From NCBI GenBank assembly GCA_000934455.1, contig KN882923.1:77889-120475 (forward strand): DNA of 42,587 nucleotides. The letters run 5' to 3'. Shown here piece by piece: positions 10,374-21,452 of the stretch. This stretch comes from Apostichopus parvimensis. Its lineage: Eukaryota; Echinodermata; Holothuroidea; Aspidochirotida; Stichopodidae. Below the pieces are notes generated by a model. That model had not been told where the DNA came from and made no database searches. It saw only the letters and a program-made list of their open reading frames with translations. How positions within the stretch are numbered: the stretch's first letter is position 1; every line of letters begins with the position of its first letter. The position numbers were made by a program, and so were the translations under genes.

Positions 10374-13300
10374 CTATAAAATGACCAGATATGTAAACAA
10401 ATATATATAAAAGTAACTTTGTGGCACATACGCTACTTTTCTAAAGCAGAAGCTTCTGTCGGAAGTGTTAAAACGACCAATCAGTGAGAAGTCTGCAGCA
10501 AAATACAAATCAGGTTTGCGCTGTTAACAAGGGAAATATTATATGTTATATTACACACCTCTGTTTTGCTGTCGACATTTTATTCTGGGTAGCAACTTAA
10601 AACGAACGTATTGATGCCAACGTGACTTTGACGATTGCAAAATCTAAAACGAAATCGAACTAGTTAAAGGAAAGGAAATGGGTCTAATAAATTAGCTCAA
10701 TATATAAAGTATAAAGTTTAATTTATGATAGTTTTATGCAAAATAGTGGTTACTATTAATGCAATCAATAATATATCACCCCACTTGTCACCCAAACTTA
10801 TTAAATAATCAGCACAATAAAACATCGTATAACTTGCTGGCTCATTTCCGTAGAGAACAGTAGGAATGTTTGGCCTACCTCTTGGTTACCAACGATGTGT
10901 ATGAGAAAGATCCACAGCCCCTGCGGAAGCAGTAACGAATGAAATATAGACTTACTATCATGAATAATACACAATGAACGTTGAAATAAATTATAAACTC
11001 TTTCCTTTCAATTAACAAGTTGGTCAATTGGTGTTATGGAGCAAATTTGGGCATCATAAAGGCAGGGTTGAATGAATTATGGTCCGCACGGAATGATTAT
11101 ATATGCTGTGCACGTTTAACTCAGACATGACTATGTAACAAATGAAACGACTGATCTAGTTAGTTTACACTTTTTTTCTCGTTTATCAATGCGAATGAAC
11201 TGCCATTCATTCCGTGTAATCTAAATGTTTGCCGGATGATTAGATCCAACCGTAAAATGAATATTCATGTAGACGAGTAAGAGAACTTAAAAGGAGTTGA
11301 ATTTTTCACTTTTATTGTAGATTTACACAAATACTGTTCGTGCTTTATTTCGTCAATGACTTCATATATATCTTCAGCACCTTCCACTGGTTACTTTAAC
11401 AAATGTAAAATAATACTGTGATGTTTGTTAGGAATATCGGAAACAGTTCGTTAATTGAAGAGTTGGATAGATGGGTCAGTTCGGCCGTTGCTATGATTAG
11501 TTTGTTCACGATTTATAGAATACATTTAACTCAGAATTTTGAACGTTATGGACAGAAAGTTAAAAGAGCTTGATATTAGCATATAAAGTACACAAATGTT
11601 TACCTAGATGACGTAACTACTGAGAATTGTCAACTTTTTGTTAGGACACATACATCGAACTTTATTTTGTGATACATGTTCATAAAATTGTTCAAGATAA
11701 CAAACGTTAAGATTAAACACACTTAGGTCTTAAAGATTTCTCCAGTTTGAATGATTTCTTTATATTGTGGCCATCATGGGGGGGGGGGGGGGGGTAATAT
11801 GGTAGTAGTTGTAGTAAGTTGAGACTCGTCTATCCGACATACTCAGTGATTAACCTCCGCCACGTATGACGATCTTGCGCAAGGTTTATTGCTTCCTCGA
11901 AATTGTTAATATTAATGTCTTAAATTGCGACTTTTTTCGGGGTAATATACGTCTTGCCTAAATAAGTAATTACCACTACGTCAATTCCGTTTCTATATGA
12001 GCACGGTAATTTACAATATGTACCGTATTTATCCATCGTTACTCTGTTACAAAACACGGTTATTTTACTCTGTAACAAAGCAATGAGACGATCACTGAAT
12101 TCACAGATATATAATCTCAATACATTGACATTCTGGAAACCAGAGTTACCTGAAAACCGTTAAAGATGTTGAACAAATAATCAAACACAACCAGATTAGA
12201 ATTGAGGGCGAAGAAAGCCAACAACCAAGGTAAACCTATTAGTGGTAACATGAGTAACAAAGTCTTCGCTGTAGTCCTGAAATCATATGGAAAAAGAGAG
12301 GGTAAGTAAACATTAACTACATGATCAGTTAAACACTACACAGAACCATTAAGGTGACTACACATTTTTCACGACATTGAGAATTCATAACACTGAATTA
12401 GTACCAATTTAATGAAAGACGTAAAACATTTACTACATGTCAAGCACTAGCTTCGTATTACCTCTGTATGTAATATCGCTCGGCTCCCCTTGGCTAGTAC
12501 ACATGATAAGAATGACCACAGTAGAGTGAGTTTAAGAGTGAGTGGTTACGAGCCTCACATTCATGTGGATAGAGTTTGTAAAGCTGTTGTATAGCCTACA
12601 CTTATCTTTCTTTAAATGTTATTATTCATGAATGTCTTTCATTTAGCTTTGGATATTTTCGACTCTTATTAGAAATAATTGTTATTTTTTGTCACGAATT
12701 GTTTCATTACCATTTGTCGTTTTTTTTTTTTAGTAGATTTAGTTTCAGTCTAGATGTCCTTCATTGTTTGTAGAAAAGGACCTCTATTCTTGCTTTTGTG
12801 TCTGTGTCCGTTTCATATTTAATTTTCTCTAATTAAATTTCCCAATTTCTTCGGGGTGTGAGTGGGGTGGGGTGGGATGTGGGTGCGGGTGGGTGGGTTG
12901 CTCTGATGGATTCATTTTGCGCACTTTATTGCTTATGTCTCGGGATGGATCAGTAGCTTATATGTTACCTCGATCTGGATATCTTCACATCAGTAATATT
13001 TCTATCGATCAGTTTGTTGATTTCGTATAAAACAGCAAGCAGTAGAACCAGATTTACCTGTAAAGAATTTAAAAAAAAAAACTGCAACAATCTCGGATTG
13101 TTTAATGCTCTGATAATGACGTGTATGCTTTCTGAGTTACATGATTTCCAATAACTTATATATGCACATATAAAATGAGGGAATTTAATCAAGCTTATTG
13201 CCCAAGTGAAAGTGATTAATTGTTATCTTCAGTTTACAAGAACATAATATAAACAAATCAACAAGCAAGGTAAATAAGCAGCTTTTTTGGGTTCAGCTAA

Positions 13301-16300
13301 CAACGTATGGTTGAGTCACCTCAGAATATGAAATAATAGCTTGATAACTTACCCCGATAATGATTCCGGTTGGAATAATGAAGGCTAAGATTGTATTTCC
13401 ATCTACGGGTAGCCAACAGCTAAATGAAAAACAAACTAGGAAACTGCATTTCATCATGCAACTTATAAAGAGGTATATATGAGGTGTGTAGGGGTACACA
13501 CCAGCTATATCTAAACGCTTTCTGTAAAACTGTGCTCAATGAATGATATCAAACCATGATTTGTAATGTTACACCTTTTGAAAGGTTTGGCAGATTTCCA
13601 TCAACAGATTATAAAAACTGACGCATTGATCAAAGGTTACATGCATCGAAGATAAATGACTGGGGAGTAATATATTTATGAGTCAAAACATAACGCATGG
13701 ATATGTAGTCTGTGGTATCCTATTTGTGTTTGAAGATTTCAGCCACATTGTTATTTTGTAATATGTGTGTACAGGCCAAAAGGTTTTTGGTTATTTGGAC
13801 CTTTGACCCTATGGGATCAGTTCCACAGGCGCTACAACCCATGCCCATTACCCACCGAAGTTTTAGTCAAGGAATTGTTTTCAAAACGCATATTTGTACA
13901 AATTTTATCACGTTAAAAGACTTTAACAGCCTTTGATGACGTGGCTTTTGGCGTTTTATATTTCACAATGCGCTGCAGCCATACTGAGTCTGATATCCCA
14001 CATAGGTTTGAGGGTGTCATTTCGTACACTCATAATGACCAAAATGTTGTTGTTGATGATTTTATCTTTAACCTCTGAACTTTTACACTGTGACGTCATA
14101 AGACACGGACGCACTACGTCCCATACCCACACTCACCAAGTTTGACGTCAATCTGCTGTAAGATTTAGGATGATTCCGTGACACACTTTTTTCGTTCACA
14201 CACACAGTAATTTTTTAACCTTTTTAGTCTATCCCCCCTCCCCCACCCCTACAGTAAAGTGGGCAGCAGGTTTATTACCAACCTTGCAAAAACTGATCGA
14301 AAGAGTACAATATCTTATCCCGAATACACCACCTATCTGAATGAGATAACTAGCATGCATTGAAACTGAAATGAAATATTCTTGTAATTCAGTGTTCGAC
14401 AGAAAGGAATATATCTACCAAGAAAAATAACTACATCTCAATCCCATATTATATCGAGTTTAAACATGAAGTCGATCTACTCCATAACACAACATTTCTT
14501 TCACTTGTTATTATAATCCGCTTTTTGGCCAATGATTCTTACTATCTTTCGCTAGTCAATTGCTGAGAAGACGTTGCCACGGTGACGCCTACAATGAAAG
14601 TGGTAAACCTGTAAAGGAAAAATACAACAGCAAACTGAAACAAAAAATCGGTGTTTTCTTTTAGAATGATAAGTTATTTTCCAGTATAATTTAAGACTAA
14701 TTTTTGTCCTGACCGAAATCTATTAAAATTACTGATGAGAAAAAGGTATATCACTAAAAAGAGGGTTAACGGAAATAATACTCTGTGAATGGATCAATTT
14801 TTACACTCTACAATTCATATTTGTGTTTACACTTTATACTCTTAAACTCAAGGTACGGAAGAAAACATTCCTTAATATTGGGATGGTTTGCCTATTAATT
14901 GCATAATTCACTCGTGATATTTGACTCATTTCAAATCACATCAAATTGACATTGAACGATATTTCTTGTGTTATGATTGATATTTACCCCATCCTAGAGC
15001 CATATACTTATTATGTTATGATTGATATTTACCCCATCTTAGAGCCATATAGTTATGATTGATATTTACCCCATCCTAGAGCCATATATTTCTTGTGTTA
15101 TGATTGATATTTACCCCATCTTAGACCCATATATTTTCTGTGTTATGATTGATATTTACCCCATCTTAGAGCCATATATTTGTTACACGATTAATGTTAG
15201 TATTGGATCAACTTAAAGCCTCTGTAATGTCTAACATTATTGTGTTCTGACCACGTGACTAACGAACATTAACACTGCTAATATTTCGTTGGTTTGATGT
15301 GGTATAAATCAATTAAGAGTTAGCGTTAATGATTAGGCTTAAGGGATTAGCGTTCAGGTTGGGGTTGGTATTCAGGTTGTCACATTGTATTCTCTTGAGT
15401 AGTCTATATGTCAAAATGTTAGGAAACATTTGCTTTTCAAAGAGCTGGGCATAGATTTATCTTCTTAAATGTTTTCCGTCCGACATGACAATGTAAAAGT
15501 TAATGAAACAAGTCGATGGGGAAGAAAATTGTTTTAGGATAACTATTTGTTGTTACACGCATTGATCATATGTCCACCCATTAGCTGTATGTACAGCATG
15601 AAATGAATACATTCGTCCATGTTTTAACCTGGGTAAGTGTTCTTATCATTTAGGCATTTCCTGAATGACAATGTTCCTTGACCTTCCATATATCGCTTAT
15701 ATAAAATAATTCCTTTTCGTAAGTGAAACTATCATCACTTCAGTACATTAGGTTTATTTACGTGAACCACATTGTGCAAACAGAAATCAGGAAATTGAAG
15801 GAATGAGGCTGAATAATACCTTGCTCTCTGTCGTATCAATTCCAATCAGAAAGACGAGTTGTCGAAGACCCACCGATGCTAACAGGTTACTGTGAATAAT
15901 TCGTATATTCTGTAATATTCTGTCGGTGACAATGCAAAGTAAAATGATTTTAATATTATTAAGGAATCACAAGAGGCGTCGAAAGAGGGCTCAGTCACGG
16001 AGGAGGGGGAGGGAGGAGGAATAAAGATTCGAAGGGTAATGGGAAATTCAATAAAATCACCACAATACGGCAAAATGGTCCATTTGTGCATTATGTAACA
16101 CACTTATTTATTAATTTATGTTCTAGGTGTCAACCATAGGTTTTTTTAATACAAACATAAACATCTTTATGTTCACCAGAAGTGGCCTTTCATATTTATT
16201 AAAATTGACCCTTTGAGGTTTATGACTAGAGTTGCGTCACGTTTACCCTCTTCCAGCCCCTAGAGTTACGTCACGTTTACTCCCTCCAAGCCCCTAGATT

Positions 16301-17147
16301 TGCGACTCTTTTACCGCCTCCCAGCCTCTACAGTTGCGCCACGTTTACCCTCTCCCAGCCCTCAGTCAATAACAAAATCAATTCACGGTTCCACTGTGCT
16401 TATGCTAGAACTATGATCATGAGATCATAATAATGATGCATGTCGGTTAACGACACATGAAAGTAATTGTTAAAATATTTTAGGATGTTAGCCAAACAAT
16501 TTTCAGTTAAAAGCTTTAGATCTTTTCTAACAACAGCACGCAAATCTCATCACGTCACCAAGCACCTGTATAAATTAGAAAACCTTTGTCGGGTCTTTGT
16601 TTTAGTCTGTTGTAAATGCATACTACATTCATAGTAAGTTTTACAGACCTAGAGACTGTTGTCTCACCGCCCAGTCCTCTCCCTTCCTGCCTCCTTCATC
16701 TCAATACCCTCCTGTCTCGTCACCATCTCTATAACGGCGATTACCGAATATGCTTAACATACCTATATATATATATGTTTGATATCGCTAATAGTTCACA
16801 AGTAGAATGACGCTTCAAATACGTCTATCACCTACTGCCACAGTATTGAACAGATCATACAATAAAAACAACTACCTTTAGCACTGTTAAGTACTACTGA
16901 GTTAGTCCATCGAAAACAATTTTAGATTGTAAACCAAAATGGACAGTTATCTGAAGCTGTTAACTGTTCACTCTCACGATCACAGCGCCTTTCGCCAACT
17001 TTGTCCTAAGAATGAGTAGAATTATTAAATGGGTTTGCAGTACCCGAGAAATAGGAAGATACCAATGGTCAGAACAGCTGATGTGATAGTTACGATGTAC
17101 CTAATCATAGAGAACATACTCAAAGCTTGGTAGTGTGAGGTCGGTAA
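10245..17147 (-). CDS. Class B (adhesion/secretin-like) seven-transmembrane receptor, multi-exon, partial
   Basis: I assembled this gene from nine small minus-strand exons, all with GT-AG junctions and compatible phases: 17147-17044, 17005-16965, 15878-15820, 14608-14543, 13419-13353, 13057-12969, 12276-12150, 10920-10879 and 10373-10245. Joined, they give TM1, intracellular loop 1, TM2, TM4, the CWL motif of the second extracellular loop, TM5, TM6, TM7 and a Ser/Thr-rich cytoplasmic tail. Family hallmarks are LVFLIGID (TM2), CWL before TM5, LPLIGLPWLL (TM6), and YLFNIFNGFQ followed by GLWIFL (TM7). These match 7tm class B2 receptors better than secretin-type hormone receptors, but the group is not certain. 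The TM3 exon, expected between 14609 and 15819, was not found. The extracellular region with a GPS motif was not found up to about 24 kb. The ligand is unknown. The gene may be intact with an unrecognised exon, or it may be a decaying copy. Confidence 0.8.
10879..10920 (-). CDS. Receptor 42-nt microexon: end of TM7
   Basis: Exactly 14 codons, phase 0 at both ends, encode GLWIFLIHIVGNQE. This completes the family's NxxQG-x-(F/W)IFL pattern when joined after NGFQ of the upstream exon. The acceptor is CTTCCGCAG and the donor AAGAG|GTAGGC. It is far too short to appear as an open reading frame, but position, phase and motif all fit. Confidence 0.8.
12150..12276 (-). CDS. Receptor exon: TM6, third extracellular loop, TM7
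   Basis: This exon has 127 nt: one base completing an Arg codon, then 42 codons ending in phase 0. It encodes KTLLLMLPLIGLPWLL (TM6) and FDYLFNIFNGFQ (TM7). These are two of the most conserved blocks of class B receptors, including the Pro and Trp of TM6. The acceptor is ATGATTTCAG and the donor TTCAG|GTAACT. Confidence 0.87.
12853..12897 (+). other. G-rich tract with quadruplex-forming potential, inside a receptor intron
   Basis: At least six runs of three or more Gs are separated by one to five bases. The tract lies on the strand opposite to the receptor transcript, between the TM5 exon and the TM6/TM7 exon. Confidence 0.6.
12969..13057 (-). CDS. Receptor exon: inner half of TM5 and third intracellular loop
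   Basis: This 89-nt exon encodes VNLVLLLAVLYEINKL followed by a basic loop. It starts in phase 0 after the TM5 exon at 13353-13419 and ends with two bases (AG) that join G of the next exon to give Arg. The acceptor TTCTTTACAG is preceded by a long T tract; the donor is TCGAG|GTAACA. Confidence 0.82.
13353..13419 (-). CDS. Receptor exon: second extracellular loop CWL motif and TM5 start
   Basis: This 67-nt exon begins with the base that completes the Tyr codon of the previous exon. It encodes CWLPVDGNTILAFIIPTG, the class B hallmark in which CWL precedes an (I/L)(W)AFIGP segment. Trp is replaced by Leu in the family's IWAF position. The acceptor is TTTCATTTAG and the donor TCGGG|GTAAGT, which is near consensus. 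Confidence 0.85.
13760..14165. repeat. Degenerate dispersed repeat in a receptor intron
   Basis: Two loosely similar blocks, each with CCCATACC/CCCATTACC-type sequence followed by CACC(A/G)AAGTTT and neighbouring GACGTCA or GACCTTTGAC motifs, lie about 270 bp apart. They look like old non-coding repeat units. Two plus-strand open frames here (13712-13936 and 13933-14145) look spurious. Confidence 0.4.
14543..14608 (-). CDS. Receptor exon: TM4
   Basis: This 66-nt exon encodes FTTFIVGVTVAT and a short extracellular stretch, ending in two bases (TA) that join C of the next exon to give Tyr immediately before CWL. The acceptor is CCTTTACAG and the donor AGATA|GTAAGA. It needs a preceding exon ending with two bases, which should encode the Gly-Trp-Gly-x-Pro motif at the start of TM4; I did not find it. 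Confidence 0.7.
14971..15180. repeat. 45-bp tandem repeat, five units
   Basis: Units begin TTATGATTGATATTTACCCC at 14971, 15016, 15053, 15098 and 15143. Spacing is 45 bp except for one unit shortened to 37 bp. Units are nearly identical (ATCTTAGA versus ATCCTAGA variants), so the array is recent. It lies in the intron where the receptor's TM3 exon is expected. Confidence 0.92.
15820..15878 (-). CDS. Receptor exon: TM2
   Basis: This 59-nt exon begins with two bases completing a Thr codon and encodes SVGLRQLVFLIGIDTTESK, matching the class B TM2 consensus LxxxLLLaqLvFLiGid. It ends in phase 0 with donor GCAAG|GTATTA; the acceptor is CCTGTTAG. Confidence 0.8.
16230..16365. repeat. 34-bp tandem repeat, four units
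   Basis: Units start at 16230, 16264, 16298 and 16332 with the pattern AGTTGCGTCACGTTTACC followed by C-rich CTCCCAGCCCCTAG. The third unit is the most diverged. It lies in an intron of the receptor gene. Confidence 0.88.
16965..17005 (-). CDS. Receptor 41-nt exon: first intracellular loop
   Basis: It encodes TKLAKGAVIVRVN, flanked by one base on each side that complete a Gly codon with the upstream exon and a Thr codon with the TM2 exon. This gives a basic loop leading into VNTSVGLRQLVFLIGI, as expected. The acceptor is ATTCTTAG and the donor AACA|GTTAAC is weak. It would be separated from the TM1 exon by only 38 nt, so this exon is less secure than the others. Confidence 0.55.
17044..17147 (-). 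CDS. Receptor exon: TM1
   Basis: This 104-nt exon encodes HYQALSMFSMIRYIVTITSA and continues VLTIGIFLFL. It has the LS..S.I.YI pattern at the start of class B TM1. The acceptor TTTACTTTCAG has a long pyrimidine tract and the exon starts in phase 0. I end it at CTCGG|GTACTG, the only donor whose phase fits the next exon; without splicing the frame stops at 17025. Confidence 0.72.
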
Positions 17148-17346
17148 CTGAAAGTAAAGCATATAAAAATTTGTGAAAGAAACAGGTTGGAGGATAACAA
17201 GCACCTCGCACACATACTAGATCAAGATATCTTACACATTACCAAGCTAATAAGAAAGACAATACATAGAAAAAGACTAAAGTAACCATACATAGCGATA
17301 TCATTCTAGTAACTTAAATAATATGACATCAAATATTTGTCAGGTG

Positions 17347-17588
17347 TGACGTATGTGTAACAAATACGTCTCATGGACGGGGATACGTAGAGGTATGACT
17401 TATGTGTAATAAATACGTTTTATGGACGGAAATACGTAGTGATATGACGTATGTGTAACAAATACGTCGCATGGACGAGGATACGTAGATGTATGACGTA
17501 TAGGTAACAAATACGTCTTATGGACGCGGATACGTGGAGGTGTGATGTATGTGTAACAAATACGTCTTATGGACGGGGATATTTAGAA
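17347..17588. repeat. 49-bp tandem repeat, five units, each with an internal inverted repeat
   Basis: Units start at 17347, 17396, 17445, 17494 and 17543. Each holds TGACGTA, then about 11 bases, then TACGTC, forming a short hairpin, followed by ATGGACG and GGATACGTAG. It lies upstream of the TM1 exon of the minus-strand receptor, in its presumed first-known intron or 5' region. Confidence 0.92.
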
Positions 17589-18836
17589 CAATTATTACCA
17601 TCGTCATCTATGAGGCTTTCGGGCCTAAAAAAAGTACCGTAATATGGCAAACAAAATTGGTTTGGACTTATATTATTATTTTTGTTATGATAATATGTGT
17701 CCGCTGTAATTACGATTGGGAATGAATGGTTAAATATAGGAGCGCAAGATGTTTATAAACGGAAGTTTTGATTGTGTGTTCAATATAAGCTTGGATAAAC
17801 TTAATACTGCACTCAATGTGTGCAATATGACAGTAAATTAGTTTTTTTCTCTGAAGGTCAATAGTTATGTATCCACATTGAATCTGCATAATCCCATTGT
17901 CTTGAGCTAAAGAGAGATTTTAAAAACCTCAACAACAGGTCCATATGAGTGCAAGAAGCTCCTGCTTCATGTGATATCAACAACTTTGAGTCAAAACTGT
18001 AAATATCCTCATGTGAAGTGACATGGTCAGTTCAAATCAGTAGGCCATTGGGCTTTATGGTTCATGTTTATTTTAGGCTCGAATAAATTTGAGTCTAGGG
18101 GTGGTCGAATGTCTAGCCACTTAATCAAGCATTTAAAAGCTCCATACTTCGTCAGGCATCTGAGAAGTTCATTCAGCACATTGACTCCACATGTTTTCAT
18201 GGTCATCAATATTTATACTCATCTCAGTAGTTAGAGAAGGTTCTTAGCTCAAACCAGTTATGCTGGCTTGAGCTTTTGTGATCTGTCACAGTCTGTACAG
18301 TATCTATATATCCATCCATCCATCTATCAGGTCTCTTCACAATTGCTCTGGAACACTCATTCTTAGATGGATTTAAATGAAACTTGGACACAATGTTTGA
18401 TGGATCTTGGGCTACTTTTGACTACTGAAGGTGAAAGTCATTTAGGAGTCACTACAGGACATTGTAAACCTTCACAATGTATCCCCTCTATCCCAGAGAA
18501 GCAAATGTTCTTGAAAGTTAATTGACGATGCCGCACCAACTAACGTTAGGAACATTGGGATGCACATGATCGGTAGTACCTATTGAGCCAGAGAGGACTG
18601 TGTGAGTGTCAGTAAATTGAACACTAACATGAAGTTGAAGTTTTTAAATTACAGTGAAAGCAGTTGGTATGTGTGCAGCCGTTCAGGTACTGTTTTCATT
18701 AAGCTTATATATTTAATATGCAATCTACGAATAATGGTGGTTGATATGGAAACACCCTTCAGTAGGTGCGCCTGTTGCAACAGTACAATATTTCTGGCAA
18801 CACACTGGGAGGGGATCTGCTCACTTGTTTTTGTTG
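17589..18836. other. Non-coding stretch upstream of the receptor's TM1 exon
   Basis: No exon with a GPS-like Cys-x-Cys-x-His-Leu-Thr motif was found on the minus strand. A (TCCA)n/(CATC)n-like microsatellite is near 18310-18330. The block 18330-18480 has the look of a dispersed repeat unit but I have no second copy in this window to prove it. Confidence 0.4.
18246..18274. other. Short hairpin
   Basis: AGCTCAAACCAG and CTGGCTTGAGCT form a 12-bp stem with one G-T mismatch around a 5-base loop. No following T tract or gene makes it a recognisable functional element. Confidence 0.5.
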
Positions 18837-19215
18837 AGGTTTTACATACTGCATACACGTATTCATGTGTGTATGTGTAGGTGGATAGGTTGTTTCAAGG
18901 AAGGGGACTGATGTGTCTATTATTAGCGTGGAGTCTTATATTGCTTCTTTATTTTTATTTTCTTCTTGTGTGTTCCACTCAAGGTGTGTTCCAATTGTTA
19001 CGCTCTCAAAATTTTTAGTTTCATCCATTCATTGGATAAATTCTACTTGTCTTAAATACTCTTTGTACTTTGTGTTAACACGAGTAAATCAATTGAGAGG
19101 AAAGAAAGCTAACGCACTTTAATCCTTTTCTGACAACATAAGCCTGCTCTTACTCCATCTGTCCAAAAGAGATTACTTCGTCAATCTTAATTTCTGACTT
19201 GAAGTGGAATTTTAA

Positions 19216-19280
19216 CAAATAATAATAATAATAAAGATGATGATGACAATGACGATGATGGCGATAATGATAACGTTGTT
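19216..19280. repeat. AAT/GATGAC-type simple repeat in copy A1
   Basis: An (AAT)n run grades into imperfect (GATGAC)n. The equivalent tract in copy A2 is at about 34594-34665. Confidence 0.85.
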
Positions 19281-20837
19281 ACCCTCTTACAGAATAATGT
19301 TAATTCAGGGAGCTATCAGTGCTTACCTGGATTATGGATTTATCCTTTGCTATATTGACTTCGTCTTGTTTTGTGTTGTATGTATTAGTTCTGTGGTATA
19401 TGTTCATGTCTCAGATTCTCGGTAACAGTCCAATATATAATTGTAAGGGAATGTCATTGTGTGTGGTCTTTGCTTAAATTAATACAGTAGACCGTCAGCT
19501 TCCCTGGTATATGTGGAATCAATGGTGACGATCGGGTAAGACTGGTTAAGAGCTCGGGCGTCAATCATTGTTGGACAGGGACACGCCCCCCCTTCCCCCT
19601 CCCCCCAACTTTCCGAAGGATGGGGTCACAATATAAAGTGTTCTCCCACATCCCCAGGTTTATTCCCCAGAATTTATTGAATAAAGTCTCATAAAATAAA
19701 ATCATAAAATCTAAAGCTTTGTGGTATGAGATTAGTAGTTATTAATGTTTTATTCTCATCTGCTCACCCCCTTCCTCCCGATGAAAATTACAAATTCCAT
19801 GTATAGCGTAAATTAAATGAGGATTCCGTCCATACACCGCTGATGCTATCTGCTAATACAGTAGATAATGAAAGCCCGCTGCATTCGCTAATCTCCTTTT
19901 CAGACTCTAGTCATGTCTTGCAAGCAAATCGACTTGACTAGACTTGGGAATGTGAATGTGAACAGTGGTATGTGTATGGGTACGTGTGCGCTCTCTGTAG
20001 GTTAAACCGCGAAAGGTGACATTTTGAGTGATGTTGACGTTTTAATATAGGTAATATTTACTGAATGGTTCACAAAAATACTTTTCCTTTCCTTTTTAAA
20101 GCAAAAGTTCAAAAAAAGTCCACTGGAGAGGTGTTGAAAACAGCTTACCTCCTCTCAACTTTATTAACTGCAAACTATTTGTTTTTATTGAATTAAAACT
20201 AAGACCATGGTTTCGTCTTATGATAAATTATCTTCATAAGGAGGATGGCGATTTTCGTATTTTCGAAATTCTAATTTTAAAACATTTTCTTAGTTTAAGT
20301 TTCTATTTAGAAAAGCTTCATCTACATAAAAGTCACCCTTTGTTCACCATTGTTAAGTATAATCGATCAACGATCGCCTCCAGGGTTTCCCAGTAAGATA
20401 ACGGTCAATTTAATAAAACAATATATTTCTAATTGGTGGGGTAACTTAAATCTCTTCAAAAAGGTTTGCTGTTCAAAATAAAGTAGCTAGATAGCAAATT
20501 ATTCAAAGGTCAAACAGATCTTAAGGGATTGACTATGAGAAAGGATGTTATACAGTTGTTATTTCCAAAACGAAATTTACATCCACAAGACTACTTAAAA
20601 GCTCTTTTTTTGGTTTGTTTTTTGCCAACCACAGTTTAATAAGCTTAAGTTTCCTGTCTAAGCTTATCCATTTTAGCACCCTGAGACATATCTATTTAGT
20701 ATACGTAATGGTTCTTTATTTTCAGAAATGTAAAATCAATTTTGATTGCAATAATAAAAATGATCTTTGGTCACTGCAGAAGCCAGGCAGATCTCACCAC
20801 TGATAATATAGCTAATGATACTCCACAAAATTGATCA

Positions 20838-21012
20838 ACGGATTCAAACAGTAACATCTGTGACTCTTAAAGTTTTGTACCACTGACAGTAAAAACTTGA
20901 TCGTGCTGATAAATCGGTTGCATCGGTAATATGTGCTATTGTGATTACAGTAAGAACTGATGATATGTGTAATCTCAACAAATTCATTAAACTGGATTTG
21001 TTGGGATTACAC
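20838..21012. mobile_element. Truncated fold-back MITE (left half plus central hairpin)
   Basis: It matches the left half of the complete element at 23469-23761 (GGATTCAAACAGTAAC, CGTGCTGATAAATCGGT, CAGTAAGAACTGA). It keeps the central stem, TGTGTAATCTCAACAAAT against GGATTTGTTGGGATTACACA, but lacks the right arm. It is embedded in copy A1. Confidence 0.7.
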
Positions 21013-21452
21013 AACGAGTACAAGTTAGAATTCATTTATTTTGCTATTTAGGTAGCATGACATCAAACACTATTATGAGTGCAGACGAGATCAAGAACGA
21101 ACACGGACTATATTTCTGTACATCACACTGACCCTTTAAATATATCCCGTTACCCTTGCACTGTCGATGCGAACATGTGAGATCTTTGTTATATTTTGGA
21201 AACTTCCTTCCTCATACTTAAAAAAAATAGTATATCGGGTTTTTCCAACCAGTACGGATGCCGCTATTTATTTCTCAGTGTTAATATTTCAACAAATATT
21301 AAAGTATAACCGGACCTTCAAATAATATTGGATTACGTTTCAAGTCATTTGTTCTGCGAATAAGGTTTTCTAACTGCACTCATATTCTGGCATTGTATTT
21401 TAATAGTGAAAAAGAGATGCTAGCTTTTAATCTTCAGAGAATGGCATTAACT

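Noticed and set aside
11920-12120. Minus-strand frame after the TM6/TM7 exon as the next receptor exon
   Set aside because: Its product does not resemble the end of TM7, whereas the 42-nt exon at 10879-10920 fits exactly in phase and motif.
15540-15632. Candidate TM3 exon of the receptor (after CACTTACCCAG on the minus strand)
   Set aside because: The phase-0 reading gives VKTWTNVFISCCTYS and then a stop. It lacks the HYFFL and WML(V)EG pattern of TM3.
17347-17588. CRISPR array
   Set aside because: Units are contiguous tandem repeats with no unique spacers, in animal DNA.
19840-19885. Hammerhead ribozyme in the large repeat
   Set aside because: CTGATG, a stem and GAAA are present. The conserved A after CTGATG is C, two extra bases precede GAAA, no stem III or cleavage-site UH could be paired, and copy A2 reads CTGGGG.
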